Below, one piece after another: positions 35,456 to 43,386 of a DNA stretch of 64,000 bases (positions within the stretch are counted from its first letter, which is position 1; each line of letters starts with the position of its first letter). The notes under the pieces are model-generated. The model searched no databases. It was not told where the DNA came from and saw only the letters and a program-made list of their open reading frames with translations. Source of the stretch: Hominifimenecus microfluidus (lineage in GTDB: Bacteria > Bacillota > Clostridia > Lachnospirales > Lachnospiraceae); the NCBI GenBank assembly GCA_020687485.1, contig JAJEQR010000003.1:1-64000 (forward strand). Reading direction: 5' to 3'. Made by a program: the position numbers and the translations under genes.

Positions 35456-36541
35456 ATGAAGAAGAAACGGATTCTGGCCATTGTGCTGATTGCAGTCCTC
35501 CTGATCGGCGGACTGGGACTGGCACAGGCCATTCTGATGCCCAAGTATATCAATGATATCATTGAAGGGCGCCTGATTGAGGAATATTATGACAACGCCG
35601 GAGGCAACGATGTGATCTTCGTGGGAGACTGTGAAGTCTACGAGAATATTTCCCCCATTAAGATGTGGGAGGAATACGGTATCACCAGCTACATCCGGGG
35701 CAGTTCTCAGCAGTTGATCTGGCAGTCGTATTATCTGCTGGAGGAGATGCTGCAGTACGAGCAGCCGAAGGTCGTGGTGTTCAATGTACTTTCGATGAAG
35801 TATAATGAGCCGCAGAATGAGGCGTACAACCGCCTTACGCTGGACGGCATGAAGTGGTCTTCGTACAAGTGGGATGCCGTGCAGGCTTCCATGATGGATG
35901 ATGAGGACTGGATCACCTACCTGTTCCCGCTGCTGCGCTATCATTCGCGCTGGAGCGAGCTGACCGCGGAGGATTTCACATATCTCTTTAAGACGAAGAA
36001 ATCTTTCCATCAGGGCTACCTGATGCGCACGGATGTGCGTCCGGTTACGAGTTATCCGACGGCGACGCCGCTGGCAGATTATCAGTTCGGCGAGAATTCC
36101 TACAAATATCTGGATATGATTCGGGAGCTCTGTGAGAAGAATGATATCCCACTGGTCCTGATGAAAGCGCCCAGTATCTATCCCGTCTGGTACGATGAGT
36201 GGGAAGAGCAGATGGAGGATTATGCCGCCGAGCATAACCTGATGTACATCAATTTTTTAGAGCTGATTGATGAGGTAGGTATTGACTTTAATACCGATAC
36301 GTATGATAATGGTTTACATCTGAATCTGCCCGGCGCGGAGAAGATGGCCCACTATTTCGGTAAGATCCTGCAGGATACGTATGATCTGCCCGACCACCGG
36401 AGTGACCCGGAGGTTGCGGCGGCATGGCAGGAGAAGGTGGACTTCTACCACGAAATGGAGGCAGATCAGTACCGGGAGCTGGAAGAATATGGCTACCTGA
36501 AGAGCTACGGCGGCCGCCCGGTGGATGAGTCGAAGGAATAA
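35456..36541 (+). CDS. SGNH/DltD-like extracellular protein with Cys in the nucleophile position
   Basis: 361 residues. One N-terminal membrane segment (ILAIVLIAVLLIGGLGLAQAIL) anchors an outside SGNH-like domain. Block I is VGDCEVYENI, where Cys59 stands in the place of the usual Ser. The C-terminal catalytic block is YDNGLHLNLPG with Asp and His spaced as in SGNH hydrolases. It follows the MBOAT gene by 16 bases, like DltD or AlgJ/X-type partners that complete acyl transfer outside the cell. GGAGG lies before the ATG. The exact reaction is unknown. Confidence 0.8.
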   Translation: MKKKRILAIVLIAVLLIGGLGLAQAILMPKYINDIIEGRLIEEYYDNAGGNDVIFVGDCEVYENISPIKMWEEYGITSYIRGSSQQLIWQSYYLLEEMLQYEQPKVVVFNVLSMKYNEPQNEAYNRLTLDGMKWSSYKWDAVQASMMDDEDWITYLFPLLRYHSRWSELTAEDFTYLFKTKKSFHQGYLMRTDVRPVTSYPTATPLADYQFGENSYKYLDMIRELCEKNDIPLVLMKAPSIYPVWYDEWEEQMEDYAAEHNLMYINFLELIDEVGIDFNTDTYDNGLHLNLPGAEKMAHYFGKILQDTYDLPDHRSDPEVAAAWQEKVDFYHEMEADQYRELEEYGYLKSYGGRPVDESKE

Positions 36542-36568
36542 GGCGCGGCTCAATAAGGAGGATTTTTC

Positions 36569-37108
36569 ATGAAGAAATTAGCAGTATTACTGGCAGCGGC
36601 AATGCTTATGGCCGGATGTGGCGGCAGCTCTGCCGAGACGACGGCAGCGGCAACCTCCGCAGCAGCAGAGGCACAGACGACAGCGGCAGCAGGCGAGCAG
36701 CAGGCGGCTGCATCGGACGGATATGTATTCACTGTGGACGGAACCACGATCGCGATGAACGCGGAGGTGGCTCCGATCCTGGAGAAGCTGGGCAAGGAGA
36801 AGAATTATTTCGAATCCGCCAGCTGTGCGTTCGAGGGTCTGGACAAGGAATATACGTATAATGGCTTTGTCCTGAAGACATATCCGCTGAACGATGTGGA
36901 TTACGTGGCGTCCATCACGCTGCAGGATGACACAGTAGCGACTCCGGAAGGAATCGCCATCGGTTCCGAGCTGGCGGATGTAACAGCAGCCTACGGAGAT
37001 TCCTCTTCGGATACCAAGTGTGAATATGTAAAGGGTGACAGCCAGCTGCTGATCCTGCTGGAGAACGGTGTTGTAACATCGATTCAGTACGTTGCTATCA
37101 CAGAGTAA
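36569..37108 (+). CDS. Lipoprotein of the Dlt-like operon, function unknown
   Basis: 179 residues. The signal ends in the lipobox MAGC, followed by an Ala/Thr/Glu linker of about 45 residues and a compact beta-rich domain (about 120 residues: DYVASITLQDDTVATPEGIAIG, GDSQLLILLENGVVTSIQYV). The domain form recalls small secreted sensor or inhibitor domains, but no family is recognised. It has its own AAGGAGG site and is the last gene before the terminator, so it probably works with the Dlt-like system on the outer face of the membrane. Confidence 0.75.
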   Translation: MKKLAVLLAAAMLMAGCGGSSAETTAAATSAAAEAQTTAAAGEQQAAASDGYVFTVDGTTIAMNAEVAPILEKLGKEKNYFESASCAFEGLDKEYTYNGFVLKTYPLNDVDYVASITLQDDTVATPEGIAIGSELADVTAAYGDSSSDTKCEYVKGDSQLLILLENGVVTSIQYVAITE

Positions 37109-37123
37109 GAACCAGAGAAGAAC

Positions 37124-37152
37124 GGCGGGGTAGGAGTTACCCCGCCTTTTCT
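37124..37152 (+). terminator. Terminator of the envelope (Dlt-like) operon
   Basis: GGCGGGGTA and TACCCCGCC pair around a five-base loop, followed by TTTTCT. Confidence 0.92.
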
Positions 37153-37209
37153 GTCTCCGGGAAGAGTAAAAAGATTATAGTTACAAGTATATAAAGAAAG
37201 GAATCCCAT

Positions 37210-38118
37210 ATGGATATCAATTTCAAACCGCTGGAAGCGGAGGATATGGCGCGTCTGGAACCGTATTTTCAGCTGCGCTCGAACCTGACATGCGACAGTG
37301 TGATCCTGGAGAGCTTCTTATGGAAAGAATACTATCAGGCGGAGTTCGCGGTCGTAGATGAAAAAGCTGTTCTTGTAAAGAGTTTCCTCCACGGGGGACA
37401 TCAGGGTGCTCTCCCAATCTGCCGGAAGGAGGATATGGCATACTATTTCCACTTGGAAGAACAATATTTCAATGAAGTTCTGGGGCAGGATTTCAATGTG
37501 CTGATGGGAGACGAGCCGGGGATTGAGGCGCTGAATCTTGCTGCAGGCACGTATGACATTACGGAACTTACCGATATGGCGGACTATGTGTACGATGCGG
37601 AGAGTCTGCGCACGCTTGCTGGGAAGAAATATCACAAGAAGAAGAACCATGTGAATGCTTTCCTGAAAGAGTATGAGGGCCGCTATGAGTACCGCGCGCT
37701 GACTCCGGCGGACAAGGGAACCATCTGGCAGTTCCTGAACCGCTGGGAGAACGGGAAGAGCGATGACGTCGGCCAACATCTGGAGGGAGAGATTGTCGGG
37801 ATTCATGAACTCCTGAACAATCTGGATAAGATTAATGCGAAGATTGCAGGCGTCTTCATCGACGGTCAGCTGGAAGCCTTTACGGTAGGAAGCTATAACC
37901 CGACTGACCGGATGGCTGTCATTCATATTGAGAAGGCGAACGCGGATATCCGCGGCCTGTACACTTTCATCAATCAGCAATTTCTGGTGCATGAATTCGC
38001 GGACGCTGTGCTGGTGAACCGGGAGGACGATGTCGGTATGGAAGCGCTGCGCAAGGCGAAGCAGTCCTACCATCCGATTATGATGGTGCGGAAGTTCAGC
38101 ATGCAGCAGAAGCGGTAA
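37210..38118 (+). CDS. DUF2156 (phosphatidylglycerol lysyltransferase C-domain-like) protein
   Basis: 302 residues, all cytoplasmic, with two tandem GNAT-like folds as in DUF2156/LPG_synthase_C proteins. Typical segments are KKYHKKKNHVNAF, GVFIDGQLEAFTVGSYNP and HIEKANADIRGLYTFINQQF, followed by VNREDDVGMEALRKAKQSYHP. There is no membrane part, so it is not a full MprF. It probably transfers an aminoacyl or acyl group; the acceptor is unknown. AAAGGA precedes the ATG. The acetyltransferase gene follows directly. Confidence 0.85.
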   Translation: MDINFKPLEAEDMARLEPYFQLRSNLTCDSVILESFLWKEYYQAEFAVVDEKAVLVKSFLHGGHQGALPICRKEDMAYYFHLEEQYFNEVLGQDFNVLMGDEPGIEALNLAAGTYDITELTDMADYVYDAESLRTLAGKKYHKKKNHVNAFLKEYEGRYEYRALTPADKGTIWQFLNRWENGKSDDVGQHLEGEIVGIHELLNNLDKINAKIAGVFIDGQLEAFTVGSYNPTDRMAVIHIEKANADIRGLYTFINQQFLVHEFADAVLVNREDDVGMEALRKAKQSYHPIMMVRKFSMQQKR

Positions 38119-38205
38119 ATGGATACAGACACATGCGGAAGACAGGTGCAGCCAGAGTGGATGGAATTTGCAAGAAATCAGAAGAAATCAGAGAGGAAGA
38201 TGACT

Positions 38206-39351
38206 ATGAGCGTAGAAATACAGAGAAACCGTCCATCCGATGCGGCGGATACCAGAGCTCTGTGGGAGGAGATCTTCACGGAGGATTCTGCTGCTTTCCT
38301 GGATTATTACTATTTTGTAAAGACGAAGGATAACCAACTGCAGACGATTCGGACGGACGGAGTGCTCACTGCAATGATTCACTGGAATCCATATCCCATC
38401 CGGATCTGCGGATCGGAGGCAGACAGTTGTTACCTGGTCGCTGTCGCCACGAAGAAAGAATACCGCCACCGGGGGCAGATGGCTTCCCTGCTGAAGGCAG
38501 GGCTGCGCGACTGTGCAAAAGCGCAGATTCCGCTGGTATGGCTGATGCCGGCAGACCCGGCGATTTATGAACCATTCGACTTCCGGTATATTTATGAGAA
38601 ATGCGAAGGCAAATGGCCGCAGTCAGAGGCATCTGTCCAGGCTTCCGGCGGCTGCTCCCGGCAGGAAGTCTTTCCGGACTCTTTCCGGAATTCATTGAAG
38701 ATCCGCCCGCTGCACCCGGAAGAGTACGCGGAGGCAGCCGCCTTCCTGAACCGGGAACTGGAGCGGCGCTACCAGGTCTATACGAAGCGCACACCGGAGT
38801 ACCTTGCCGTGACGGAGGCAGAGACGCAGACGGAGGACGGGCATGCGGCAGGAATCTTTTCTTTCGGCGCGCTGGTCGGTGTCTTCAGCTACTGGGTGGA
38901 GGATACGATCATCCTCCGCGAGTTGGTGACGACTCCGGAGTACGAATCCGGAGAGGACAGAGCTGACCTGACGGCGGCTGTCCGGAGCTTTTTTCGCGCA
39001 ATTCCTGGGCTGCCGGAAGAGATCACAGCGATCACGACCGGCTGGCTGGGAGAGAGGAAGCCAATTATCATGGCGCGGCCAGCGAACCTGGAGGCGCTGA
39101 TGACGAGAATAAAGGCGAAGCGTCCGCGCACGCTCTGTGTGCGTGTTGATGATCCGATCCTCCCGGAGAATGACGGCTGCTTTCTCTGGCAGACCGGAAG
39201 CGCCGGTTCATCCTGGCAGTCGGCTCCGGCGGATGCTGTCCCGGATTTATCCTTTACGATTGCGGAACTGACACAGTGGCTGTTCCGCGAGCAGAGGGAA
39301 GAATTTCCGGAACTCTGCCCGTTGCGAAGTTTTTTTAATGAAATAGTCTGA
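38206..39351 (+). CDS. Eis-like GNAT N-acetyltransferase
   Basis: 381 residues. The N-terminal GNAT fold has the acetyl-CoA loop VATKKEYRHRGQMASLLKAGL, followed by LMPADPAIYEPFDFRYIY. A second GNAT-like part and a C-terminal sterol-carrier-like domain (CVRVDDPILPENDGCFLW ... LSFTIAELTQWLF) give the three-part plan of the Eis family, which acetylates amines such as aminoglycosides or peptides. ATG 38206 has AGAGGAAG upstream; the first in-frame ATG (38119) directly after the previous stop lacks one. Confidence 0.85.
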   Translation: MSVEIQRNRPSDAADTRALWEEIFTEDSAAFLDYYYFVKTKDNQLQTIRTDGVLTAMIHWNPYPIRICGSEADSCYLVAVATKKEYRHRGQMASLLKAGLRDCAKAQIPLVWLMPADPAIYEPFDFRYIYEKCEGKWPQSEASVQASGGCSRQEVFPDSFRNSLKIRPLHPEEYAEAAAFLNRELERRYQVYTKRTPEYLAVTEAETQTEDGHAAGIFSFGALVGVFSYWVEDTIILRELVTTPEYESGEDRADLTAAVRSFFRAIPGLPEEITAITTGWLGERKPIIMARPANLEALMTRIKAKRPRTLCVRVDDPILPENDGCFLWQTGSAGSSWQSAPADAVPDLSFTIAELTQWLFREQREEFPELCPLRSFFNEIV

Positions 39352-39357
39352 AAACTA

Positions 39358-39386
39358 TTGACAAGTGGCAGAAAAACGTATATTGT
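39358..39386 (+). promoter_or_regulatory. Promoter of the two-TM protein gene
   Basis: -35 TTGACA (39358-39363), 17-base spacer, -10 TATTGT (39381-39386), just after the acetyltransferase stop. Confidence 0.75.
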
Positions 39387-39436
39387 AAAATAAACGAATA
39401 AATGGTTTTCCAGAGAGAGGACAAGGGGGAGCTGCC

Positions 39437-40345
39437 ATGAGGAATATTTTTGGAATTGACCTGGACCATAACCGGCCGGGAAAGGACAAGACACTGTACG
39501 ATGTCATGGATGGTCAGAAGTTTCGGGTGACGGGAGCAGCCGGGAAGCTTGCGAAGCTGCACGAACGCTATGCAGAGCGTATCCCGGAGAAGCACGCGGC
39601 GGATCATATCAGTGAGGCGGCCTATCAGATTGGCCGGAGCTGTATGAAGATCCTGCGGTTCTATCCGCTGATCCTTCTTATACTGGCGCTGATCTGGTTC
39701 CAGGATCTGAACAGTCGTCCGCTTCACACGATTCTGATTCTTCTGATTCCGGCGTTTGTTCTTCTGGCAGTGCTCCTTCTGTGTCTGGTTCTCGGTAAAA
39801 TCTGTGTTCCGAAGACAGTAGGGCGGACGCCCGGCTTCGACTCGAAGCAGCTTATGCAGGACTACGAGAAGGAGCTGAAGAAACTGCTGGCGATTCCGGA
39901 TTCGGCGGAGCGCATCGATATTTTTTGCTTTACGTATCAGTGGAAGAGTGGGAAAGCGGTACAGCGAAAGAACCGCACCGGCCGCGTCTTCACGAATATG
40001 GAGTATTTCGCCTATATGAAAGAGGGAAAGCTCTTCCTTACGGATGGTCATGACCTCTTCGAGATCCCGAAGGCGGCGATCACTTCCATTGAGCATCTGG
40101 AGGAGAAGGGCAATGCATCCTTCCCTTCCTGGAACAAGGAGCAGCCTTATACGGATGCCGCATACGCCCGTTATCGTGTAAAGAAGGGCGTAGACAACTA
40201 CTACATGCCGCTGGCCGCTGTATACCAGGTTGAGGTGAAGAACCGTCCGGAGCCCTTCGGCTTCTTCGTGGCCGGTTACGATGTGGAAGCGCTCTGCCGG
40301 GTTCTGGGGCGTCCTGCTCCGAAGCTGCCGATTCCTAAGAACTGA
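39437..40345 (+). CDS. Uncharacterised two-TM membrane protein
   Basis: 302 residues. A cytoplasmic N-terminal stretch (about 75 residues) is followed by two adjacent membrane segments (FYPLILLILALIWF and TILILLIPAFVLLAVLLLCLVLG), then a soluble C-terminal domain of about 180 residues with NMEYFAYMKEGKLFLTDGHDLFEIP. That domain reads like a PH/YcxB-like beta-barrel, but the match is weak. The start has GGGGGAG upstream and the gene has its own promoter. The function is unknown. Confidence 0.75.
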   Translation: MRNIFGIDLDHNRPGKDKTLYDVMDGQKFRVTGAAGKLAKLHERYAERIPEKHAADHISEAAYQIGRSCMKILRFYPLILLILALIWFQDLNSRPLHTILILLIPAFVLLAVLLLCLVLGKICVPKTVGRTPGFDSKQLMQDYEKELKKLLAIPDSAERIDIFCFTYQWKSGKAVQRKNRTGRVFTNMEYFAYMKEGKLFLTDGHDLFEIPKAAITSIEHLEEKGNASFPSWNKEQPYTDAAYARYRVKKGVDNYYMPLAAVYQVEVKNRPEPFGFFVAGYDVEALCRVLGRPAPKLPIPKN

Positions 40346-40390
40346 CCGGGGCTGTCGGGAGTCTGCGGCTTCCTTCCGTTACAGACGCAT

Positions 40391-40447
40391 AAAACCTTTC
40401 TGCGATTCATACAATCACTGTAGCATGAATCGCAGGGAGGTTTTTTT
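40391..40447 (+). promoter_or_regulatory. Terminator-like hairpin that includes the ribosome site of the PrcB-like gene
   Basis: AAACCT (40393-40398) and CTGCGATTCAT (40400-40410) pair with ATGAATCGCAG (40425-40435) and AGGTTT (40438-40443), and TTTTTTT follows or overlaps. The GGGAGG ribosome site (40435-40440) of the next gene lies in the 3' arm. The structure could act as a terminator for the upstream gene and hide the ribosome site in read-through transcripts. Confidence 0.7.
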
Positions 40448-40448
40448 G

Positions 40449-40844
40449 TTGGTGAAAAAGGTGCTATGGCTGTTTCTGGCAGCGCTTTTTCTGGTGGGTT
40501 GCGGAAGCGGAGAGGAGAAGAAGGTACAGGATCTGGAATTTACCGTTGTTCCGGAACGACAGGTACCGGAAGAGCTGGCGAAGGTGATTCAGGAGAAGAA
40601 GGGAGAGGCGTTCCAGCTGACCTACAGCGAGCCGCAGCAGATGTATCTTGTCGTGGGTTATGGCAGGCAGGACTGCGGCGGGTACAGTATTCAGGTGAAG
40701 GAATGCTATCTGACGGAGACCAGCCTGGTTCTGGATACAGAGCTGACCGGCCCGAAGGAGACAGCAGCTTCCGGCGAAGAACCGTCGTATCCGTACATAG
40801 TACTGAAGACGGAAGCCAGGGATGAACCCGTTATTTTCCGGTAG
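40449..40844 (+). CDS. PrcB-like lipoprotein
   Basis: 131 residues with a lipoprotein signal (LVKKVLWLFLAALFLVGC). The body matches the PrcB C-terminal-domain family: MYLVVGYGRQDCGGYSIQVKECYLTETSLVLDTEL, then SYPYIVLKTE. PrcB was described as a partner of the PrcA protease in spirochaetes; in Firmicutes the domain occurs in small lipoproteins of unknown role. TTG 40449 is eight bases after GGGAGG; ATG 40425 is in frame but lies upstream of that site and inside the hairpin. The SPOCS/LysM gene follows within 15 bases. Confidence 0.75.
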   Translation: MVKKVLWLFLAALFLVGCGSGEEKKVQDLEFTVVPERQVPEELAKVIQEKKGEAFQLTYSEPQQMYLVVGYGRQDCGGYSIQVKECYLTETSLVLDTELTGPKETAASGEEPSYPYIVLKTEARDEPVIFR

Positions 40845-40858
40845 AGAGGAGCGGAAGC

Positions 40859-42433
40859 ATGGATATCAGAAAAAGAAAAGTATATATGAATCGGCAGACA
40901 GCCTCTCTTGTGACGCAGGTCACTCTGGACGAGGACCGGAATGTTCCGGATGCGAAGCCGGACCTGAAGGAGATCATCACAGGGCGCGGTCATGTGGAGA
41001 CGGAGGAACTTCGCTGCAGCGGAGAGCGGGCCAATCTTAAAGGTGTGCTGCAGTATCAGATCCTTTACCTGGCGGATACGGAAGACCGTCCGGCGGAATG
41101 CCTGGAGGGCAGCCTGCTGATCAATGAGATGATTTCTCTTGAAGGAGCTGCGGACGGAGATACGGTAACTGCTGACTGGGTGATTGAGGATCTGGCGATT
41201 GAGCAGATTCATTCCCGGAAAGTGAGAATCCGCGCTGCGATTACCTTTACTGTGACGGCAGAGCGGCTGTGCGCGGAAGAATTGATGACGGCAGCTTCCG
41301 CCGGGGAACCGCTGGAGACAAGATCGGAAATCCTGCCGCTCACACGGATTGCCGTGCAGAAGTCGGAGAGCTTCCGCGTCGCGGAAGAGCTGGAGCTGGG
41401 GAATAATAAGCCGAACATGGGAGAACTTGTATGGCAGGAGGTGGAGCTTCGCGCCGCAGACTGCCGCCCGGCAGACGGAAGCCTGGAACTGCGGGGAGAG
41501 CTGTCCGTGTTTGTCATGTATCGGGCTGATGGGGATAGTTCCCTGCCGATTCAGTGGGAGGAGTATACCGTGCCGGTCTCCGGTCAGCTTCCTCTGGCTG
41601 ACAGCCGGGAAGGCATGATTCCTTTCGTAAATGTCCGGCTGTCGCATATCAGCCTTACGCCTGCGGAGGACAGTGACGGAGAGCTGCGCCGGATTCGGCT
41701 GGAAGCGCTGCTGGATCTGTGGATTCTGCTGTATGAGACAGAGAACGCAGAGGTGATTTGTGATCTGTATTCCCCCTCCCGCGAGGTGATTCCGAAGGAG
41801 AAGGATACCGAATTCGAGAGTCTTCTGGTGCGCAACAGCAGCCGCTGCCGCCTGCAGGAGCGGCTCTCTCTTCCGGACGGCGGACGGATTCTTCAGGTCT
41901 GCCGGGGAAGCGGACGGATTCTGATCGATGAGACACATGCGGCGGAGGATGGCATGGTTGTGGATGGTGTTCTTCTGGTGAACATGCTGTATGTATCGGC
42001 AGATGATGAGCAGCCGCTGCGGACGCTGGAGGAATCGATCCCGTTCCACCACCTGATCGAGGCGAAGGGATTGGACTCTGGCTGTGTCAGCCGATTGAAA
42101 TGGGGGCTGGAATCCATGAATATCATGCTGCTTGGCGTCGGTGAGGCGGAAGTAAAGGCGACCCTGTCGCTGGAACTTCTGGTATTCTCCCGCTGCCGCC
42201 GCACGCTCCTTCAGGACGCGGAGTTGGTTGATTATGACCCGGAGAAAGTGCGGAGTATCCCCGGAATCGTGGGATATTGTGTACAGCCGGGAGATACTTT
42301 GTGGAAAATCGCGAAGAAATTCTACACGACAGTGGATGAAATCCGCGAAGAGAACGAAGAGATCGGAGAGGACGTCAAGCCCGGACAGAAGCTGATCCTG
42401 GTCCGGCAGCCGGATAGGCAGAGAAGCGTGTAA
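40859..42433 (+). CDS. SPOCS (DUF3794) and LysM domain protein
   Basis: 524 residues. Three DUF3794/SPOCS-type beta domains (one near residues 30-130 with ADTEDRPAECLEGSLLINEMISLEGA, others around 170-270 and 350-450) are followed by a C-terminal LysM domain (VQPGDTLWKIAKKFYTTVDEIREEN ... VKPGQKLILV). This plan is typical of Clostridia proteins linked to the spore cortex or coat, comparable in role to SafA/SpoVID. LysM would bind cortex peptidoglycan. GAGGAG precedes the ATG. No signal peptide is visible, as expected for a protein acting from the mother cell side. Confidence 0.88.
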   Translation: MDIRKRKVYMNRQTASLVTQVTLDEDRNVPDAKPDLKEIITGRGHVETEELRCSGERANLKGVLQYQILYLADTEDRPAECLEGSLLINEMISLEGAADGDTVTADWVIEDLAIEQIHSRKVRIRAAITFTVTAERLCAEELMTAASAGEPLETRSEILPLTRIAVQKSESFRVAEELELGNNKPNMGELVWQEVELRAADCRPADGSLELRGELSVFVMYRADGDSSLPIQWEEYTVPVSGQLPLADSREGMIPFVNVRLSHISLTPAEDSDGELRRIRLEALLDLWILLYETENAEVICDLYSPSREVIPKEKDTEFESLLVRNSSRCRLQERLSLPDGGRILQVCRGSGRILIDETHAAEDGMVVDGVLLVNMLYVSADDEQPLRTLEESIPFHHLIEAKGLDSGCVSRLKWGLESMNIMLLGVGEAEVKATLSLELLVFSRCRRTLLQDAELVDYDPEKVRSIPGIVGYCVQPGDTLWKIAKKFYTTVDEIREENEEIGEDVKPGQKLILVRQPDRQRSV

Positions 42434-42448
42434 AGCGGCGATATGTAC

Positions 42449-42475
42449 AGGCCGGGATTTCCCGGCCTTATATTC
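42449..42475 (+). terminator. Hairpin after the SPOCS/LysM gene
   Basis: AGGCCGGGA and TCCCGGCCT pair with a very short loop, followed by TATATT. It probably ends the spore-protein transcript. Confidence 0.7.
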
Positions 42476-42479
42476 ATAA

Positions 42480-42603
42480 AGCATCAGGCGAAGAAGGAGG
42501 ATCGTGTAAATTTACAGGGACTGCCGGAGGCAGCGGCAAAACGGAGTAGGAGAAGCCTGATGCGAGCCTTACTGCAGCGTAAGCGGTAAGTTCGCTGCTC
42601 TGA
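42480..42603 (+). repeat. Structured intergenic element related to 29829-29981
   Basis: GCATCAGGC (42481-42489) pairs with GCCTGATGC (42555-42563). Inside are a 12-bp palindrome TGTAAATTTACA (42505-42516) and CTGCC-GGAG-GGCAG (42521-42533 region). The right part has CTTAC/GTAAG around AGCGTAAGCGG (42576-42586) and then GCTCTGA. AGCGTAAGCGG and GCTCTGA occur in the same order and near-equal spacing in the element at 29829, so both seem members of one family. Confidence 0.55.
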
Positions 42604-42607
42604 TATA

Positions 42608-42650
42608 AAATATGCGCCAGCCGGAGTTGTGTGACGGCTGGCGCATATTT
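42608..42650 (-). terminator. Terminator of the PsiE-like gene
   Basis: A 16-bp perfect stem AAATATGCGCCAGCCG / CGGCTGGCGCATATTT with an 11-base loop lies directly after the minus-strand stop, with a T-rich exit on that strand. Confidence 0.88.
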
Positions 42651-42655
42651 GCAGC

Positions 42656-43135
42656 TTATTCTTCCCTGTCGGAGACAGGAATCTCCGTCACTTCCGTGCT
42701 TTCCTTCTTCTTGCCGAAAGAAGGTGTGCGGTCGATCTTGGCGACGAAGAGAAACTTTCGTACCACAAAAAGGATCGAAACGGCAACCACGCAGATCAGA
42801 CCATCCAGCATGGAAGTCTCCTCCACGATCAGGTGACGCGTCATCGCGAACATAAGAACCTCGATCACAGAATCCATATTGTGGCGGCAGAGCATCTTGA
42901 TGAACTCAATACCGATGACGATATCGAGCGCCCGCTTCAGGTGGACGGAATAATCCAGCCCGCCCAGAGTCACATCCGGGATGTTGCGGATAAAGAGCAC
43001 AGCCTCCGAGAAAAATTCAATCACGACGAAACTGATAACCAGAATCGCCAGGGCAAATTCGAGAAAGAAACAGATCTCATACAGACTCTTCTGGATGGAA
43101 TATCGCCTCTCCCTGCCTCTGTCATGTCCTTCCAT
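42656..43135 (-). CDS. PsiE-like small membrane protein
   Basis: 159 residues with four hydrophobic segments. ALAILVISFVVIEFF, then ALDIVIGIEFIKMLCRH, FAMTRHLIVEE and LDGLICVVAVSILFVVRKFLF follow the pattern of the PsiE (phosphate-starvation-inducible) family. The function of PsiE is not firmly known. AGGAG precedes the ATG on the minus strand. The C-terminal tail is charged (Lys/Glu-rich). The assignment rests on segment pattern rather than a strong motif. Confidence 0.6.
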   Translation of the reverse strand: MEGHDRGRERRYSIQKSLYEICFFLEFALAILVISFVVIEFFSEAVLFIRNIPDVTLGGLDYSVHLKRALDIVIGIEFIKMLCRHNMDSVIEVLMFAMTRHLIVEETSMLDGLICVVAVSILFVVRKFLFVAKIDRTPSFGKKKESTEVTEIPVSDREE

Positions 43136-43157
43136 AAATATATTCTCCTGTTTTTTC

Positions 43158-43260
43158 GTAAGTATTCAGAGTTATGGATTAATTTCACTGACGCTCTGAA
43201 TAGTTACAGGATAACAAAAGACCGAAAAAAGGTCAATAAAAACCTTGTAACTATTCAGAG
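43158..43260 (+). repeat. Cluster of GTAACTATTCAGAG repeat ends
   Basis: GTAAGTATTCAGAG (43158-43171), its complement CTCTGAATAGTTAC (43194-43207) and a further GTAACTATTCAGAG (43247-43260) lie within 100 bases. These are the ends of the structured element found at 29829-29981. The third copy continues with TCATGCGGATTTACAGTAAA, similar to the element's left part. The cluster sits just before the promoter of the S1 gene. Confidence 0.65.
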
Positions 43261-43286
43261 TCATGCGGATTTACAGTAAAAAATAT

Positions 43287-43315
43287 TTGCATAATTGCAC
43301 AGAATATGGTATGAT
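43287..43315 (+). promoter_or_regulatory. Promoter of the S1-domain gene
   Basis: -35 TTGCAT (43287-43292), 17-base spacer, -10 TATGAT (43310-43315), 72 bases before the ATG. Confidence 0.75.
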
Positions 43316-43386
43316 ACGTTAAATAGCGGGCATATATAACATATGCCTGTAAATGAGTACAAGTACGTAGTATTTGGGAGGTAGTT

